From Anaerolineae bacterium (GTDB taxonomy: Bacteria; Chloroflexota; Anaerolineae; Anaerolineales; UBA4823), in the NCBI GenBank assembly GCA_003327455.1, contig QOQU01000002.1, positions 124,001 through 188,000 of the forward strand: 64,000 bases of DNA, given 5' to 3'. The notes under the pieces were generated by a model. It was not told the DNA's origin and did no database searches. It saw only the letters and a list, made by a program, of their open reading frames with translations. Positions 26,452 through 35,081 of the stretch are shown piece after piece (the first letter of the stretch is position 1; every line of letters begins with the position of its first letter). The translations under genes were made by a program, and so were the position numbers.

Positions 26452-28011
26452 TTATCTCCCCAAATCCCGAAACACCTCCGCCATTGTCCCAAGCAAATCT
26501 GTCGCCAAAACACAGCGAGTTGTTCCCATCTTTTCTGCTGCCCGTAATCCTGCCTGAGCATGAATCCACACCCCCGCAACAGCAGCCTCAAAGCCATTCA
26601 TCCCCTGCGCTCTCAGCCCTCCGATCAAACCAGCCAGAACATCACCACTACCGGCGCGAGCCAGCGCAGAGGTGGCAACCGGATTAATCGCCGTGCGACC
26701 AAACGGATCAGCAATTACCGTAAACGCACCCTTCAAGACCACAATGTGCCCCCACTGCCTGGCAAAATTTTCCGCAACTTGAAGGCGATTTGATTGAATC
26801 TCGGCAACACTTACACCACTCAGGACACTCATCTCGCCCGGATGCGGCGTTAATACTGTTTGAGGCGGGATTTTCTCACACCACTTTTCGGTTCTGGCAA
26901 GCAGTTTTAATCCATCTGCATCAATGACGAGGGGTGGCATTCGGTTATGTTCACTCTCCAGGATGCGTTTCATTAACCCAGATGTACTCTCATGTAAACC
27001 AAAGCCGGGACCAAGTACCAGGGTATCAACTGAGTTCAGGCGATCATAAAGAATCTCAGCGGAAGCTTCTGAGAGGTAACCCTGTTCATCAGGAAGGATC
27101 AACCATGTGGCTTCAGGAAGTTGGCCGGCTAGAGCCTGATAAACCGGGTTTATTACTCCCAGGGTTACCAATCCACACCCGCCCAGATAAGCCGCCTTAG
27201 CCGATAAGTAGGCTGCTCCAGTATAATTTTTACTACCGGCCAGGATCAATGTCGTCCCAAACGTGCCTTTATGGGAGTTATCCGACCGAACAGGCAGCAT
27301 CTCCCGAACCCACTCAGCATCAACAACCATTCGCCGAATGCCACTCCAGCTTGGAAAGCTCTCCGACAAACCAATGTCGGCAACCAGAATCCGACCACAC
27401 AAAGGATAGGCGGGAAATTTCAACAGTCCACCTTTTACTGCAGCCATCGTTACAGTAATTTCTGCCGGTATCGCCTCTTCAGCCACTTCACCGCGTTCAC
27501 AATCGACTCCCGATGGACAATCCACAGCGATCACATGGATAGGAGAAGTATTGACAAATTCTTTGACCGCCCTTAATACCTTACCAATTGATTCTTTCAT
27601 TGGCAATTCAAAGCCAGTTCCTAACACACCATCGAGAAGAATTTCGCTTTGCTGTAAAACCACCTTCAATTCTTGATAATCTATATCATCCTGAAAAGAG
27701 ATTAAAATTCCATTTCGATTCAACAGCCTTTGAATGAGCGGATCATCAGCAGATCTTTCCTTCACCAGGTAGGCAGTGACTTTCCAGCCTTGATCCGCCA
27801 GATAGGACAAAGCAACTAAAGTGTCCCCACCATTATTACCAGAGCCTACTAAACCGATTGCAGTGCGGTTGGTCCGACTTCGGAACTCTTGATCGACGAT
27901 CTTGCCTAAATTTCTACCTGCATTTTCCATCATTTGGGCATAGGTCAATCCCAATCGATCTGCCTCTTGCTCGATAACACGCATCTCAGATACACTTACA
28001 TACTTTATCAT
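26452..28011 (-). CDS. nnr: Bifunctional NAD(P)HX epimerase and ADP-dependent NAD(P)HX dehydratase
   Basis: A 519-residue fusion of the YjeF_N epimerase domain (about residues 1-215; VGSGNNGGDTLVALSYL, VDCPSGVD) with the ribokinase-like dehydratase domain (about 235-519; HKGTFGTTLILAGSKNYTGAAYLSAKAA, LTPHPGEMSVLSG, GSGDVLAGLIGGL). It repairs hydrated NADH/NADPH. The start is the ATG at 28011, which overlaps the TGA of the upstream AOR gene as ATGA, so the two are translationally coupled. The longer frame begins inside the AOR gene and is not needed for the domain. Pairing with an AOR is unusual. Confidence 0.92.
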   Translation of the reverse strand: MIKYVSVSEMRVIEQEADRLGLTYAQMMENAGRNLGKIVDQEFRSRTNRTAIGLVGSGNNGGDTLVALSYLADQGWKVTAYLVKERSADDPLIQRLLNRNGILISFQDDIDYQELKVVLQQSEILLDGVLGTGFELPMKESIGKVLRAVKEFVNTSPIHVIAVDCPSGVDCERGEVAEEAIPAEITVTMAAVKGGLLKFPAYPLCGRILVADIGLSESFPSWSGIRRMVVDAEWVREMLPVRSDNSHKGTFGTTLILAGSKNYTGAAYLSAKAAYLGGCGLVTLGVINPVYQALAGQLPEATWLILPDEQGYLSEASAEILYDRLNSVDTLVLGPGFGLHESTSGLMKRILESEHNRMPPLVIDADGLKLLARTEKWCEKIPPQTVLTPHPGEMSVLSGVSVAEIQSNRLQVAENFARQWGHIVVLKGAFTVIADPFGRTAINPVATSALARAGSGDVLAGLIGGLRAQGMNGFEAAVAGVWIHAQAGLRAAEKMGTTRCVLATDLLGTMAEVFRDLGR

Positions 28012-29852
28012 TGCTCGTTTGCCTCCGTTTGACCCCACAGGTCGGGAATAATCCATTCCAGGTTAAGTTGACGCAATTTTTGGGGACTTGGTTTTCCTGA
28101 CGGCAAATCCCATTCTCTGGCACGGTAATACGCCTGACGCATATCATCGAAAGGCACAACAAAATCTTCAAGTTCACCCTGGCCATCCTCGTATGGCTGT
28201 CGAAACGCTATTGGCATCATCTCACAAGCAGGGTCTAATCCAAGTCGAAGATTAATTGCCCGCTTCAAATTCCAACCCCTCTCTCCGATTCGCATCAAAC
28301 CTGGTATATCCAGTTCGCATCCACAGGCAGCATTGATTAGAGCCACAATATCCTGTGGCGGGACATTGGCAAAGATGCACATAACCAGGCTGTTGAATAC
28401 CGTTCGCCAGTCCTGATGAAGGCAAACATTTCTGGCTTTCTCTGAACCACCAAGCCGAGAATAGGTTTCCAATCCGATGCTCGCCTCTACCTGTCCAATT
28501 TCAACAAAAAAATAATCGGATTGATTGTGGCTGGCACCAATTGGAGAAGTGGCATAGACCAGAGCCATCCCTGAAGCTCCTCTGGGATCATGATAGGCAA
28601 CTTCCAATCCATTGACCTGCACTGCTTCATCGGGAACCTGGAAAACCTCAGCCAATCGCTTGCTACCAAGCGCTAAGTACTCTCCAAATCCCTCTCTTGA
28701 TGGAATTTTAGCGATTAACTGCCTAACAGCTTCGCTATCTCCCCATCGTAGTTCCAAGCCATCTGTATCCGTAGATTTAATGATCCCTTGTTCAAATAGA
28801 TAAAAAGCAAGACCAATGGTGTTGCTGGTGCTGATTGTATCCAACCCCAACCGATCGCACATTTCACCCATTTCGGTTATGGCAACCGGGTCCGAGATCA
28901 ACAAATTCGGTCCAAAACCGACAATCGTCTCATATTCAGGACCCTTCTTTTTGGGTAAATTCTCGTATTGGACCACCCGCCCGCAAGCAATCACACAGGC
29001 ATGACAGGCGCTTATTCCCTTTAGAAGGTTTTCGGAAAAATAAGAACCTGAAATCTTCGGAACTCCATCGAATATGGTTTGGTGATAATACCGTTTTGGC
29101 ATCAAACCCAGATAATCAAAATATTCAGCAGCGCCAGCCGTACCAAGTTCACGTAACACCAAAGATTGGTTATCCAGTCGTAAATTTCGATTCGTTTCTC
29201 CTCGCAAAGAATGATAGGCCTCTGGCAAAGATAGTGGAATGGTTTGTGTGCCACGCACTGCGATAGCTTTGAGATTCTTAGCCCCCATGACTGCTCCTAA
29301 CCCGGTCCGACCAGCAACTCGACCGTGATCGGTTAAAATCAAGGAATAGGGGATACCTTTTTCACCCGCGGGTCCAATAACCGCCACCCGAAATCCCCCT
29401 TCACCAATTTCACTTAACACTGCCTGTTGCGTAGCATAGGTATCCATCCCCCATAGCTTACGGGCATCGACCATCTTCACTTCCCCATCATCAATGATCA
29501 AAATCTGCGGGGAAGCTGCCCTGCCGCGAATCAAAAGACCATCGAATCCAGCTTTTCGCAATTCTGTTCCCCAAAAGCCTCCGCAATTTGACTCTGCCCA
29601 TAGGTGGGTTGCCGGCGATTTACCACATACGACAAACCTGCCTACCGCCGGACCTGCAGTCCCGCTGAGCGGTCCGACAATAAACAATAAGGGAGCGTTT
29701 GGAGACAAAGGATCTAAATCTTGTCGTAACTCCTCGTATAAAATTCGCGCCCCTAAGGAGGCGCCTCCAAGAAATTCAACTTGCCATTGATCAGGGATTT
29801 CAAGTGAGCGATTTTCTCCGGTGGTCAGGTTGATTTCTAAGATTGGTTGCAT
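28008..29852 (-). CDS. Aldehyde ferredoxin oxidoreductase family protein (copy 3)
   Basis: A 614-residue AOR-family protein: pterin domain with GGASLGARILYEEL, ATHLWAESNCGG and RTGLGAVMGAKNLKAIAVRG, cluster ligands C-x2-C-x3-C (CHACVIAC, around residue 283), and a later Cys in FNSLVMCIFAN. It has an AAGG site 9 bases before the ATG. It stands apart from the other two AORs, beyond the Lrp regulator and the small membrane proteins, and ends in an ATGA overlap with the NAD(P)HX repair gene. Tungsten-dependent oxidation of an aldehyde with ferredoxin is expected; the aldehyde is unknown. Confidence 0.9.
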   Translation of the reverse strand: MQPILEINLTTGENRSLEIPDQWQVEFLGGASLGARILYEELRQDLDPLSPNAPLLFIVGPLSGTAGPAVGRFVVCGKSPATHLWAESNCGGFWGTELRKAGFDGLLIRGRAASPQILIIDDGEVKMVDARKLWGMDTYATQQAVLSEIGEGGFRVAVIGPAGEKGIPYSLILTDHGRVAGRTGLGAVMGAKNLKAIAVRGTQTIPLSLPEAYHSLRGETNRNLRLDNQSLVLRELGTAGAAEYFDYLGLMPKRYYHQTIFDGVPKISGSYFSENLLKGISACHACVIACGRVVQYENLPKKKGPEYETIVGFGPNLLISDPVAITEMGEMCDRLGLDTISTSNTIGLAFYLFEQGIIKSTDTDGLELRWGDSEAVRQLIAKIPSREGFGEYLALGSKRLAEVFQVPDEAVQVNGLEVAYHDPRGASGMALVYATSPIGASHNQSDYFFVEIGQVEASIGLETYSRLGGSEKARNVCLHQDWRTVFNSLVMCIFANVPPQDIVALINAACGCELDIPGLMRIGERGWNLKRAINLRLGLDPACEMMPIAFRQPYEDGQGELEDFVVPFDDMRQAYYRAREWDLPSGKPSPQKLRQLNLEWIIPDLWGQTEANEQ

Positions 29853-30049
29853 AATGAAATCCTTGGGATTGATTGGAATTTTTGCGACCTAACAAAATTG
29901 TACAGTAGAACAAACGCATTTTTTAGTAAGATTATTATACCGTTACCATCATTTGCATAGCGTTAATTTGCCTGATCTGGCATGTTTCTAGCAACAAGGA
30001 AAAATTATGACAACTCGGTTTTCTGCCAGGTGTCTTTTCAAAGCATTCT

Positions 30050-30077
30050 TGACACCCCTTCCAAGAATAGCTATAAT
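30050..30077 (+). promoter_or_regulatory. Consensus sigma-70 promoter of tRNA-Gly
   Basis: TTGACA at 30050-30055 and TATAAT at 30072-30077 are both perfect consensus hexamers with a 16-base spacer. The tRNA begins 15 bases downstream of the -10 box. It may also read into the signalling operon that starts at 30232. Confidence 0.85.
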
Positions 30078-30091
30078 ATCCATACTTGTCA

Positions 30092-30163
30092 GCGGGTGTC
30101 GCCAAGGGGTAAGGCAGCAGCTTCCCAAGTTGCCATTCGTGGGTTCGAATCCCATCACCCGCT
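30092..30163 (+). tRNA. tRNA-Gly (anticodon CCC)
   Basis: A full cloverleaf can be drawn: acceptor GCGGGTG with CACCCGC, D-stem GCC/GGC, anticodon stem GCAGC/GTTGC with loop TTCCCAA, a five-base variable loop, and T-arm GTGGG-TTCGAAT-CCCAT. The anticodon is CCC and the discriminator base is T, as usual for bacterial glycine tRNAs. CCA is not encoded. A T-rich stretch (CATTTTTATTT) follows, a possible end point. Confidence 0.95.
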
Positions 30164-30231
30164 CATTTTTATTTAATCTTAAGAGGGAATTTACAGAATA
30201 TTTACTCCTATTATTGTAAAGTAAGGCTGAT

Positions 30232-30621
30232 ATGGAAATATCAAAGTCCCCCCTTATCCTTTACGTTGAAGATAATATCGATAACCGTGTCCTTGTCAGG
30301 CGAATTTTAGAAGCCGATGGTTTCAGAGTGGAAGAAGCCTCTTCAGGACATGAAGCTTTTGAAAAACTCAAGACGATAACCCCTGACTTAATCCTGATGG
30401 ACATAAACCTACCTGAAGTAGATGGCTATACCTTGACCACAACTTTAAAGGCTCAACTGACTCCGAATATCCCAATCATTGCCCTCACTGCTAATGTCAT
30501 GAAAGGCGATCGGGAAAAAACCTTACAAGCTGGTTGTGACGGTTATATTCAAAAACCAATCGATGTTGACGCTCTTCCCAGTCAGGTGCGCTCATATCTA
30601 AGCTCTAAAACAAAAGGATGA
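30232..30621 (+). CDS. Single-domain response regulator (CheY-like), 1
   Basis: A 129-residue stand-alone receiver domain. The acidic pair is in VEDNIDN (residues 12-18), the phospho-acceptor Asp in LILMDINLPEVDGY (about residue 57), Thr in IALTANV and Lys in YIQKPID. There is no output domain, so it probably acts as a phosphotransfer or protein-protein signalling element. Its stop codon overlaps the start of the next receiver gene as ATGA, tying it to the downstream operon. Confidence 0.9.
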   Translation: MEISKSPLILYVEDNIDNRVLVRRILEADGFRVEEASSGHEAFEKLKTITPDLILMDINLPEVDGYTLTTTLKAQLTPNIPIIALTANVMKGDREKTLQAGCDGYIQKPIDVDALPSQVRSYLSSKTKG

Positions 30622-31058
30622 ACATGGCTGGAGCTTTCACCGAAAAGGATTCCCATAATATTGAATTGCAAGATGTTACTGTTTTGGTTGTCGAAGACAA
30701 TGTATCAAACTTTGTCTTGATAGCCCGGTTACTTGGCTATTTAGGGATTCATTGTGAATGGAAGACCTCTGGCTATGAGGTGGTTGAATACGCCGATTTA
30801 CTTCCAAAATTAGACTTAATTCTTATGGATATTCGCTTGCCCTATGAAGATGGTTATGAAGCCCTCAAGAAAATCCGGTCTTCACCCAGACTTACCTCCA
30901 TTCCTGTTATTGCAATAACCGCAGAAGCATCGATGGAACAGATGCAAAAAGCTCATGCTGCCGGTTTTGATGGCTTCATCGGTAAACCAATCAACCCGGA
31001 TCGCTTTCCAGAACAAATTCAACAAATCTTGAACGGGGAACCTGTTTGGGAGCTATAG
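30618..31058 (+). CDS. Single-domain response regulator (CheY-like), 2
   Basis: A 146-residue receiver with a 20-residue N-terminal extension. Key residues are visible: acidic VEDN, phospho-acceptor Asp in LILMDIRLPYEDGY (about residue 72), Thr in IAITAEA and Lys in IGKPINP. It has no output domain. The ATG lies inside the preceding gene's stop (ATGA); a second ATG at 30624 is possible. Two stand-alone receivers in tandem suggest a branched or phosphate-sink relay with the hybrid kinase at 35050. Confidence 0.9.
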   Translation: MNMAGAFTEKDSHNIELQDVTVLVVEDNVSNFVLIARLLGYLGIHCEWKTSGYEVVEYADLLPKLDLILMDIRLPYEDGYEALKKIRSSPRLTSIPVIAITAEASMEQMQKAHAAGFDGFIGKPINPDRFPEQIQQILNGEPVWEL

Positions 31059-31086
31059 GATTTTTCTATCAAAGAAAGAAGTGATC

Positions 31087-31800
31087 ATGAATCCACCCAA
31101 TGACACGAACGAAAATCCCATTTTATTCGACTCGAATGAGCCTGGTCAACAAGGCACACCTGAAATTCGCTCCGAGGAACAAGGCTACTTTCTAAACGAT
31201 GCGCTGATATTAATCGACAGCTTCTTTCGCACGATATCAGGGATTCGGGATATTCGATCTTACCTTACGATTTTTGGCAGCGAAGAATCGCCGATTTTTA
31301 TGTTGAAAGATCAAAAGTTGGTTTCTACTCCGCTTACGCCTGTAATAAATTATTTGATTACAGAGATGATAAAAAGCGGTTCTACGTTGCTGTTTACCGA
31401 CAATTCTCCAAAAGCACCCGAAAACCTTGGAAAACCCAGTGGCTCATCCTGGTTAATTGCGCCTTTGATGCGAGAACATCAAGTTATCGGCGCTATTATC
31501 ATACAGGGACCAAAGAATGGCCCCTACTTTGCCGAGAGTGATAAGCAAATTTTAGCGTCTCTGACCGAACCGATCTCAAGTCTTTTCCAAAATGTATTTA
31601 ATCTTCAAGCTACCCGTCGAGTTCTTGACAAACAATATGAAGCAGTTAACGCCATTGCAAGAATCCAAGAAGATTTAGCTAAATTGACCGATAAACTTCT
31701 GGAAACACTGGATGTTGATTTGGTACTTCAAACCAGTGTGATTGAATTGCGAGAGATGTTTGATCTTGCAGAAGTCGAGATTCAATTGGTTGCTGATTAA
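31087..31800 (+). CDS. GAF domain protein
   Basis: A 237-residue cytoplasmic protein with a GAF-like fold: SSWLIAPLMREHQVIGAIIIQGPKNGPYFAESDKQILASLTEPISSLFQN (continuous block, residues about 120-170, given here only as landmarks WLIAPL, VIGAIII and PYFAESD). A C-terminal helix (LAKLTDKLLETLDVDLVLQ) may be a dimeriser or linker. No kinase, cyclase or phosphatase domain follows. It lies 28 bases after the second receiver and 36 before the Cache-HAMP protein. A GTG at 31081 is an alternative start. Probably a sensory adaptor; ligand unknown. Confidence 0.72.
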   Translation: MNPPNDTNENPILFDSNEPGQQGTPEIRSEEQGYFLNDALILIDSFFRTISGIRDIRSYLTIFGSEESPIFMLKDQKLVSTPLTPVINYLITEMIKSGSTLLFTDNSPKAPENLGKPSGSSWLIAPLMREHQVIGAIIIQGPKNGPYFAESDKQILASLTEPISSLFQNVFNLQATRRVLDKQYEAVNAIARIQEDLAKLTDKLLETLDVDLVLQTSVIELREMFDLAEVEIQLVAD

Positions 31801-31836
31801 TTTTGGGAAAAGGTTATATCAACGAGGATAAGAGCC

Positions 31837-34296
31837 ATGAAATTTTTCCCCTCATTTCAGAAAGTATCCATCCATACCCGGGTCATCGGGATGTTAACTT
31901 TATTATCCCTTCTTGCGGTTTCTGGAACAGTACTCAGTGCCCTTTATACGACTCGTGAAATCGGCAATAGCACTCAAAATTTGAGCAGCGAGATCATCAA
32001 GGAACAAATCACCAGTTCACTGGTTTCTCTGAACCAGAATGTTGCCATTGATACCAGTCGATCTCTGGAAAAGACCGCAAACGATGTTGAATTTCTCGCT
32101 CAATACATCCTCGATATTTGGACCAAACCCGAACAAGAAGTAATGAATTGGGCAAAAGAAGAAATCATCAGAAAAGGCTCACAGGGGCAATATCTGAACA
32201 GTAAAAGTGACGATTCCAGCCTTTTTGTTCCCAAGTATGTTCAACTGACCCCCGAAGTTGAGTATGAAATTGAAAAGAGCCGCTACCTAAACTTAATTTT
32301 CGAATCCGTTCAAAAAGGGAATCCAAATATTGCGGCGATTTATTTTGCCTCTCCAAATAATGTCACCCGATACTATCCCAATATTGATCTCGGCAATGTT
32401 GTTCCTCCAGACTTTACCGTAACGGAACGTCCATGGTATATCGCCGCTATTGAAAAATCAACCCCCCGTCCACAGGTTGTATGGTCAACGATTTATGTAG
32501 ATGCAACGGGTCTTGGCCTGGTCAGTACTGCATCACGCGCCATTTACGATCATGGAAAATTGATCGGTGTGATTGGGATCGATTTACTCGTTCAGGACAT
32601 TCTCGCCAATGTAGAGGAATCATTTCAACTAAAAGCCGGATATAACTTTTTAATCGACTATCAAGGTTATGCGCTTGCCATGCCTCGTCAGGCTTATCTG
32701 GACATTCTCGAACGTCAACCTGCAGAAGGAGAATCTTTAACCAGCCTTAGAGACACCCGCAATGATTTTCTTCCCATTATTGTTGAAATGCGTCGTGGCA
32801 ATAGTGGTCTAAAAGAACTTAATATTGGATCGAGAAATTTATTTGTTGCTTATACCTCAGTCCCTAATGTTGATTGGAGCATCGCCAGCGTTGTAGATGC
32901 TGCCAGTTATCTCGAGCCCCTGTCTGAACTAGAAAGAGAACTCCAAACCAATATCCAACGTCTTATTATTGTGCAAATTCTCCCCTTATCGGCAGCCGTT
33001 TTAGTGTTAATTATTTTCTTGGGATTAATTCTTGCTAATGTTATTACAACCCCGATCCAGCAACTCGCCAATGCCGCAGAAAAACTGAGCCGTAGTGAGT
33101 GGGAGGTCGAAATCCCTGAAGACGCCCCCGGAGAAATCGGCTTATTTGCCCAAACCTTCCGCAATATGGCAAATCAACTTAGAGATATCATCGCCAACCT
33201 GGAAGAAAAAGTTGCCGAGAGAACCGAAGCTCTACGTCGAAGAGCTGTCCAATTGCAGGCTTCGGTTGAGGTTGGACGCGCGGTAGCATCCGAACGAGAG
33301 TTAGAAAAATTGCTCTCTATGGTTACCCATCTCATTAGTGAGCGCTTTGGTTTCTATCATGTTGGTATTTTCCTTGTTGACCCTAAAGGTGAATACGCCT
33401 GGTTAAAGGCAGCTAATAGTGAAGGGGGACAGCGCATGTTACAGCGCCAACACCGCCTAAAAGTGAATGAACAAGGTATTGTTGGATACGTTACCGGAAC
33501 CGGCAAAGCCCGCATCGCCCTAGATGTTGGCGAGGATGCGGTCTTTTTCAATAACCCCGATCTTCCCTTCACGCGCTCTGAAATGGCGCTTCCCTTGATT
33601 GCTCAAGGTAAACTTCTTGGAGCACTCGATATCCAAAGCGAACAAGGAGGAGCGTTCACTGAAGAAGACATCGAAGTTCTCAGTGGTATGGCGAACTTGA
33701 TTGCGGTTGCAATTCAAAACGCAGAGCTGTTTGCAGAAACTCAGGCAGCTCTTGAGGCGACTCGTCGAGCGTATCAAGAAATGAGCTTGAAAGGGTGGAT
33801 TGAATTAATTAACCGTTCACAACATCCAGCATACCTCAGTACACCCTTGAAAAAAGTAACCCCTCTACAACAATCAACCGCTCCTCTAATTGAAAAAGTC
33901 TGTCAAACCAATTCGATTCAAAAGGGTGATGACCATGAAATGGCAATCCCGATCACAGTCAAGGGCAATCGAATTGGTGTCCTCCGTTTACGGCGGCAAG
34001 CTCATCAGCCTGGCTTTACCGATACCGATATTGATTTATTCCAGGATATTGCCCTACGCATTGGAACAGCCCTAGAAGCGGCTCGTCTGTATCAAGAATC
34101 ACAGAAAAGAGCTTTGCGAGAAAAACTTGTCGGCGAAATTACCTCAAAGATCCGTTCCTCGAATGAACCAAAAGAGATTCTCAAGATAGCCATCGAAGAG
34201 TTGCAAAAAGTTCTTCAAGCCACCAGGGCTCAAGTAGCTTTCTTTTCGTCAAAATCAACCTTAAGTGATAACGGACATCGTGAGGGACTAGAATGA
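31837..34296 (+). CDS. Membrane sensor with Cache, HAMP and two GAF domains, no kinase
   Basis: An 819-residue protein. A first membrane helix (about residues 17-40) is followed by an extracellular dCache-type domain (to about 345; the NITRYYPN-like region, RPWYIAAIEKSTPRPQVVWS, IGVIGIDLLVQDI), a second membrane helix (about 373-400), HAMP (about 400-455), a coiled coil, a full GAF domain (about 480-640) and a second, weaker GAF region (about 685-760). It ends with no HisKA, cyclase, phosphatase or methyl-accepting output. The ParA gene starts within its stop codon (ATGA). It probably senses an extracellular small molecule and signals through partners encoded nearby. Confidence 0.87.
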   Translation: MKFFPSFQKVSIHTRVIGMLTLLSLLAVSGTVLSALYTTREIGNSTQNLSSEIIKEQITSSLVSLNQNVAIDTSRSLEKTANDVEFLAQYILDIWTKPEQEVMNWAKEEIIRKGSQGQYLNSKSDDSSLFVPKYVQLTPEVEYEIEKSRYLNLIFESVQKGNPNIAAIYFASPNNVTRYYPNIDLGNVVPPDFTVTERPWYIAAIEKSTPRPQVVWSTIYVDATGLGLVSTASRAIYDHGKLIGVIGIDLLVQDILANVEESFQLKAGYNFLIDYQGYALAMPRQAYLDILERQPAEGESLTSLRDTRNDFLPIIVEMRRGNSGLKELNIGSRNLFVAYTSVPNVDWSIASVVDAASYLEPLSELERELQTNIQRLIIVQILPLSAAVLVLIIFLGLILANVITTPIQQLANAAEKLSRSEWEVEIPEDAPGEIGLFAQTFRNMANQLRDIIANLEEKVAERTEALRRRAVQLQASVEVGRAVASERELEKLLSMVTHLISERFGFYHVGIFLVDPKGEYAWLKAANSEGGQRMLQRQHRLKVNEQGIVGYVTGTGKARIALDVGEDAVFFNNPDLPFTRSEMALPLIAQGKLLGALDIQSEQGGAFTEEDIEVLSGMANLIAVAIQNAELFAETQAALEATRRAYQEMSLKGWIELINRSQHPAYLSTPLKKVTPLQQSTAPLIEKVCQTNSIQKGDDHEMAIPITVKGNRIGVLRLRRQAHQPGFTDTDIDLFQDIALRIGTALEAARLYQESQKRALREKLVGEITSKIRSSNEPKEILKIAIEELQKVLQATRAQVAFFSSKSTLSDNGHREGLE

Positions 34297-35081
34297 GTTA
34301 CATAATAGCTATTGCGAATCAAAAAGGCGGCGTAGCGAAAACCACCACTGCTGTTGGATTGAGCGGTGCACTTGTCCAGGAAGGTTTTGATGTCTTAGCG
34401 ATCGATCTCGATTCGCAGGCGAATCTCACCATTGCATTAGGTATCAATCCTCTTCAAGCGCGCCGCTCGATTGCCGATATCTTTGTCAATGCAGAAAAAC
34501 TTGCTTCTGTTATTCAAGCCACCAACTTGCCCGGTTTGGACCTTGTACCGGCAAATAAGGACATGGAACTTTCTGAGCGCTTTGTCCCGTTACGCCAAAA
34601 CCACGAAATACTCCTCCGTCAACAATTATCGGCCCCGGAGATCTCATCCGTTTACGATTTTATTATTCTGGATTGCCCACCTTATCTCGGAGCAATCACC
34701 ACCAACGCATTGGTGGCAGCGCAAATGCTGATCATTCCTACACAAGCCGAGTATTTTTCTCTGAATGCGCTAAAGAACATGATCGTCCAGGTTAAGGCTA
34801 TTCGCCAAACCTTCAATCCTGCTCTCACCTACCGAATCTTGATCACGCTGCGTGACCTTCGTAACCGTGTTCATCGCACAATGAGTGAACAACTCTTCAG
34901 CGCCTTTCCAAATGGCATCTTAAACACTTGCATCGACCTGGACACAAAACTGCGGGAAAGTGCGATTGCGGGTATGCCGGTCACCTTTTGCTACCCAAAG
35001 AGCAGAGGGGCACAACAATATCGGTCACTTGCGATGGAGATCTTAGAATATGTGCGCCAAAAAAATCTCATCCCAGCTTGA
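34293..35081 (+). CDS. ParA/Soj-family ATPase
   Basis: A 262-residue ParA ATPase with the deviant Walker A KGGVAKTT (residues 11-18), switch I region LAIDLDSQANLT, and Walker B ILDCPPYLGAIT. No N-terminal DNA-binding extension and no ParB partner are present. The ATG overlaps the sensor's stop by four bases and the 3' end overlaps the next kinase gene by 32 bases, so it belongs firmly to the signalling operon. Comparable orphan ParAs place chemosensory arrays or other cargo, but no methyl-accepting protein or chemotaxis gene is in the window, so the cargo is unknown. Confidence 0.9.
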   Translation: MSYIIAIANQKGGVAKTTTAVGLSGALVQEGFDVLAIDLDSQANLTIALGINPLQARRSIADIFVNAEKLASVIQATNLPGLDLVPANKDMELSERFVPLRQNHEILLRQQLSAPEISSVYDFIILDCPPYLGAITTNALVAAQMLIIPTQAEYFSLNALKNMIVQVKAIRQTFNPALTYRILITLRDLRNRVHRTMSEQLFSAFPNGILNTCIDLDTKLRESAIAGMPVTFCYPKSRGAQQYRSLAMEILEYVRQKNLIPA

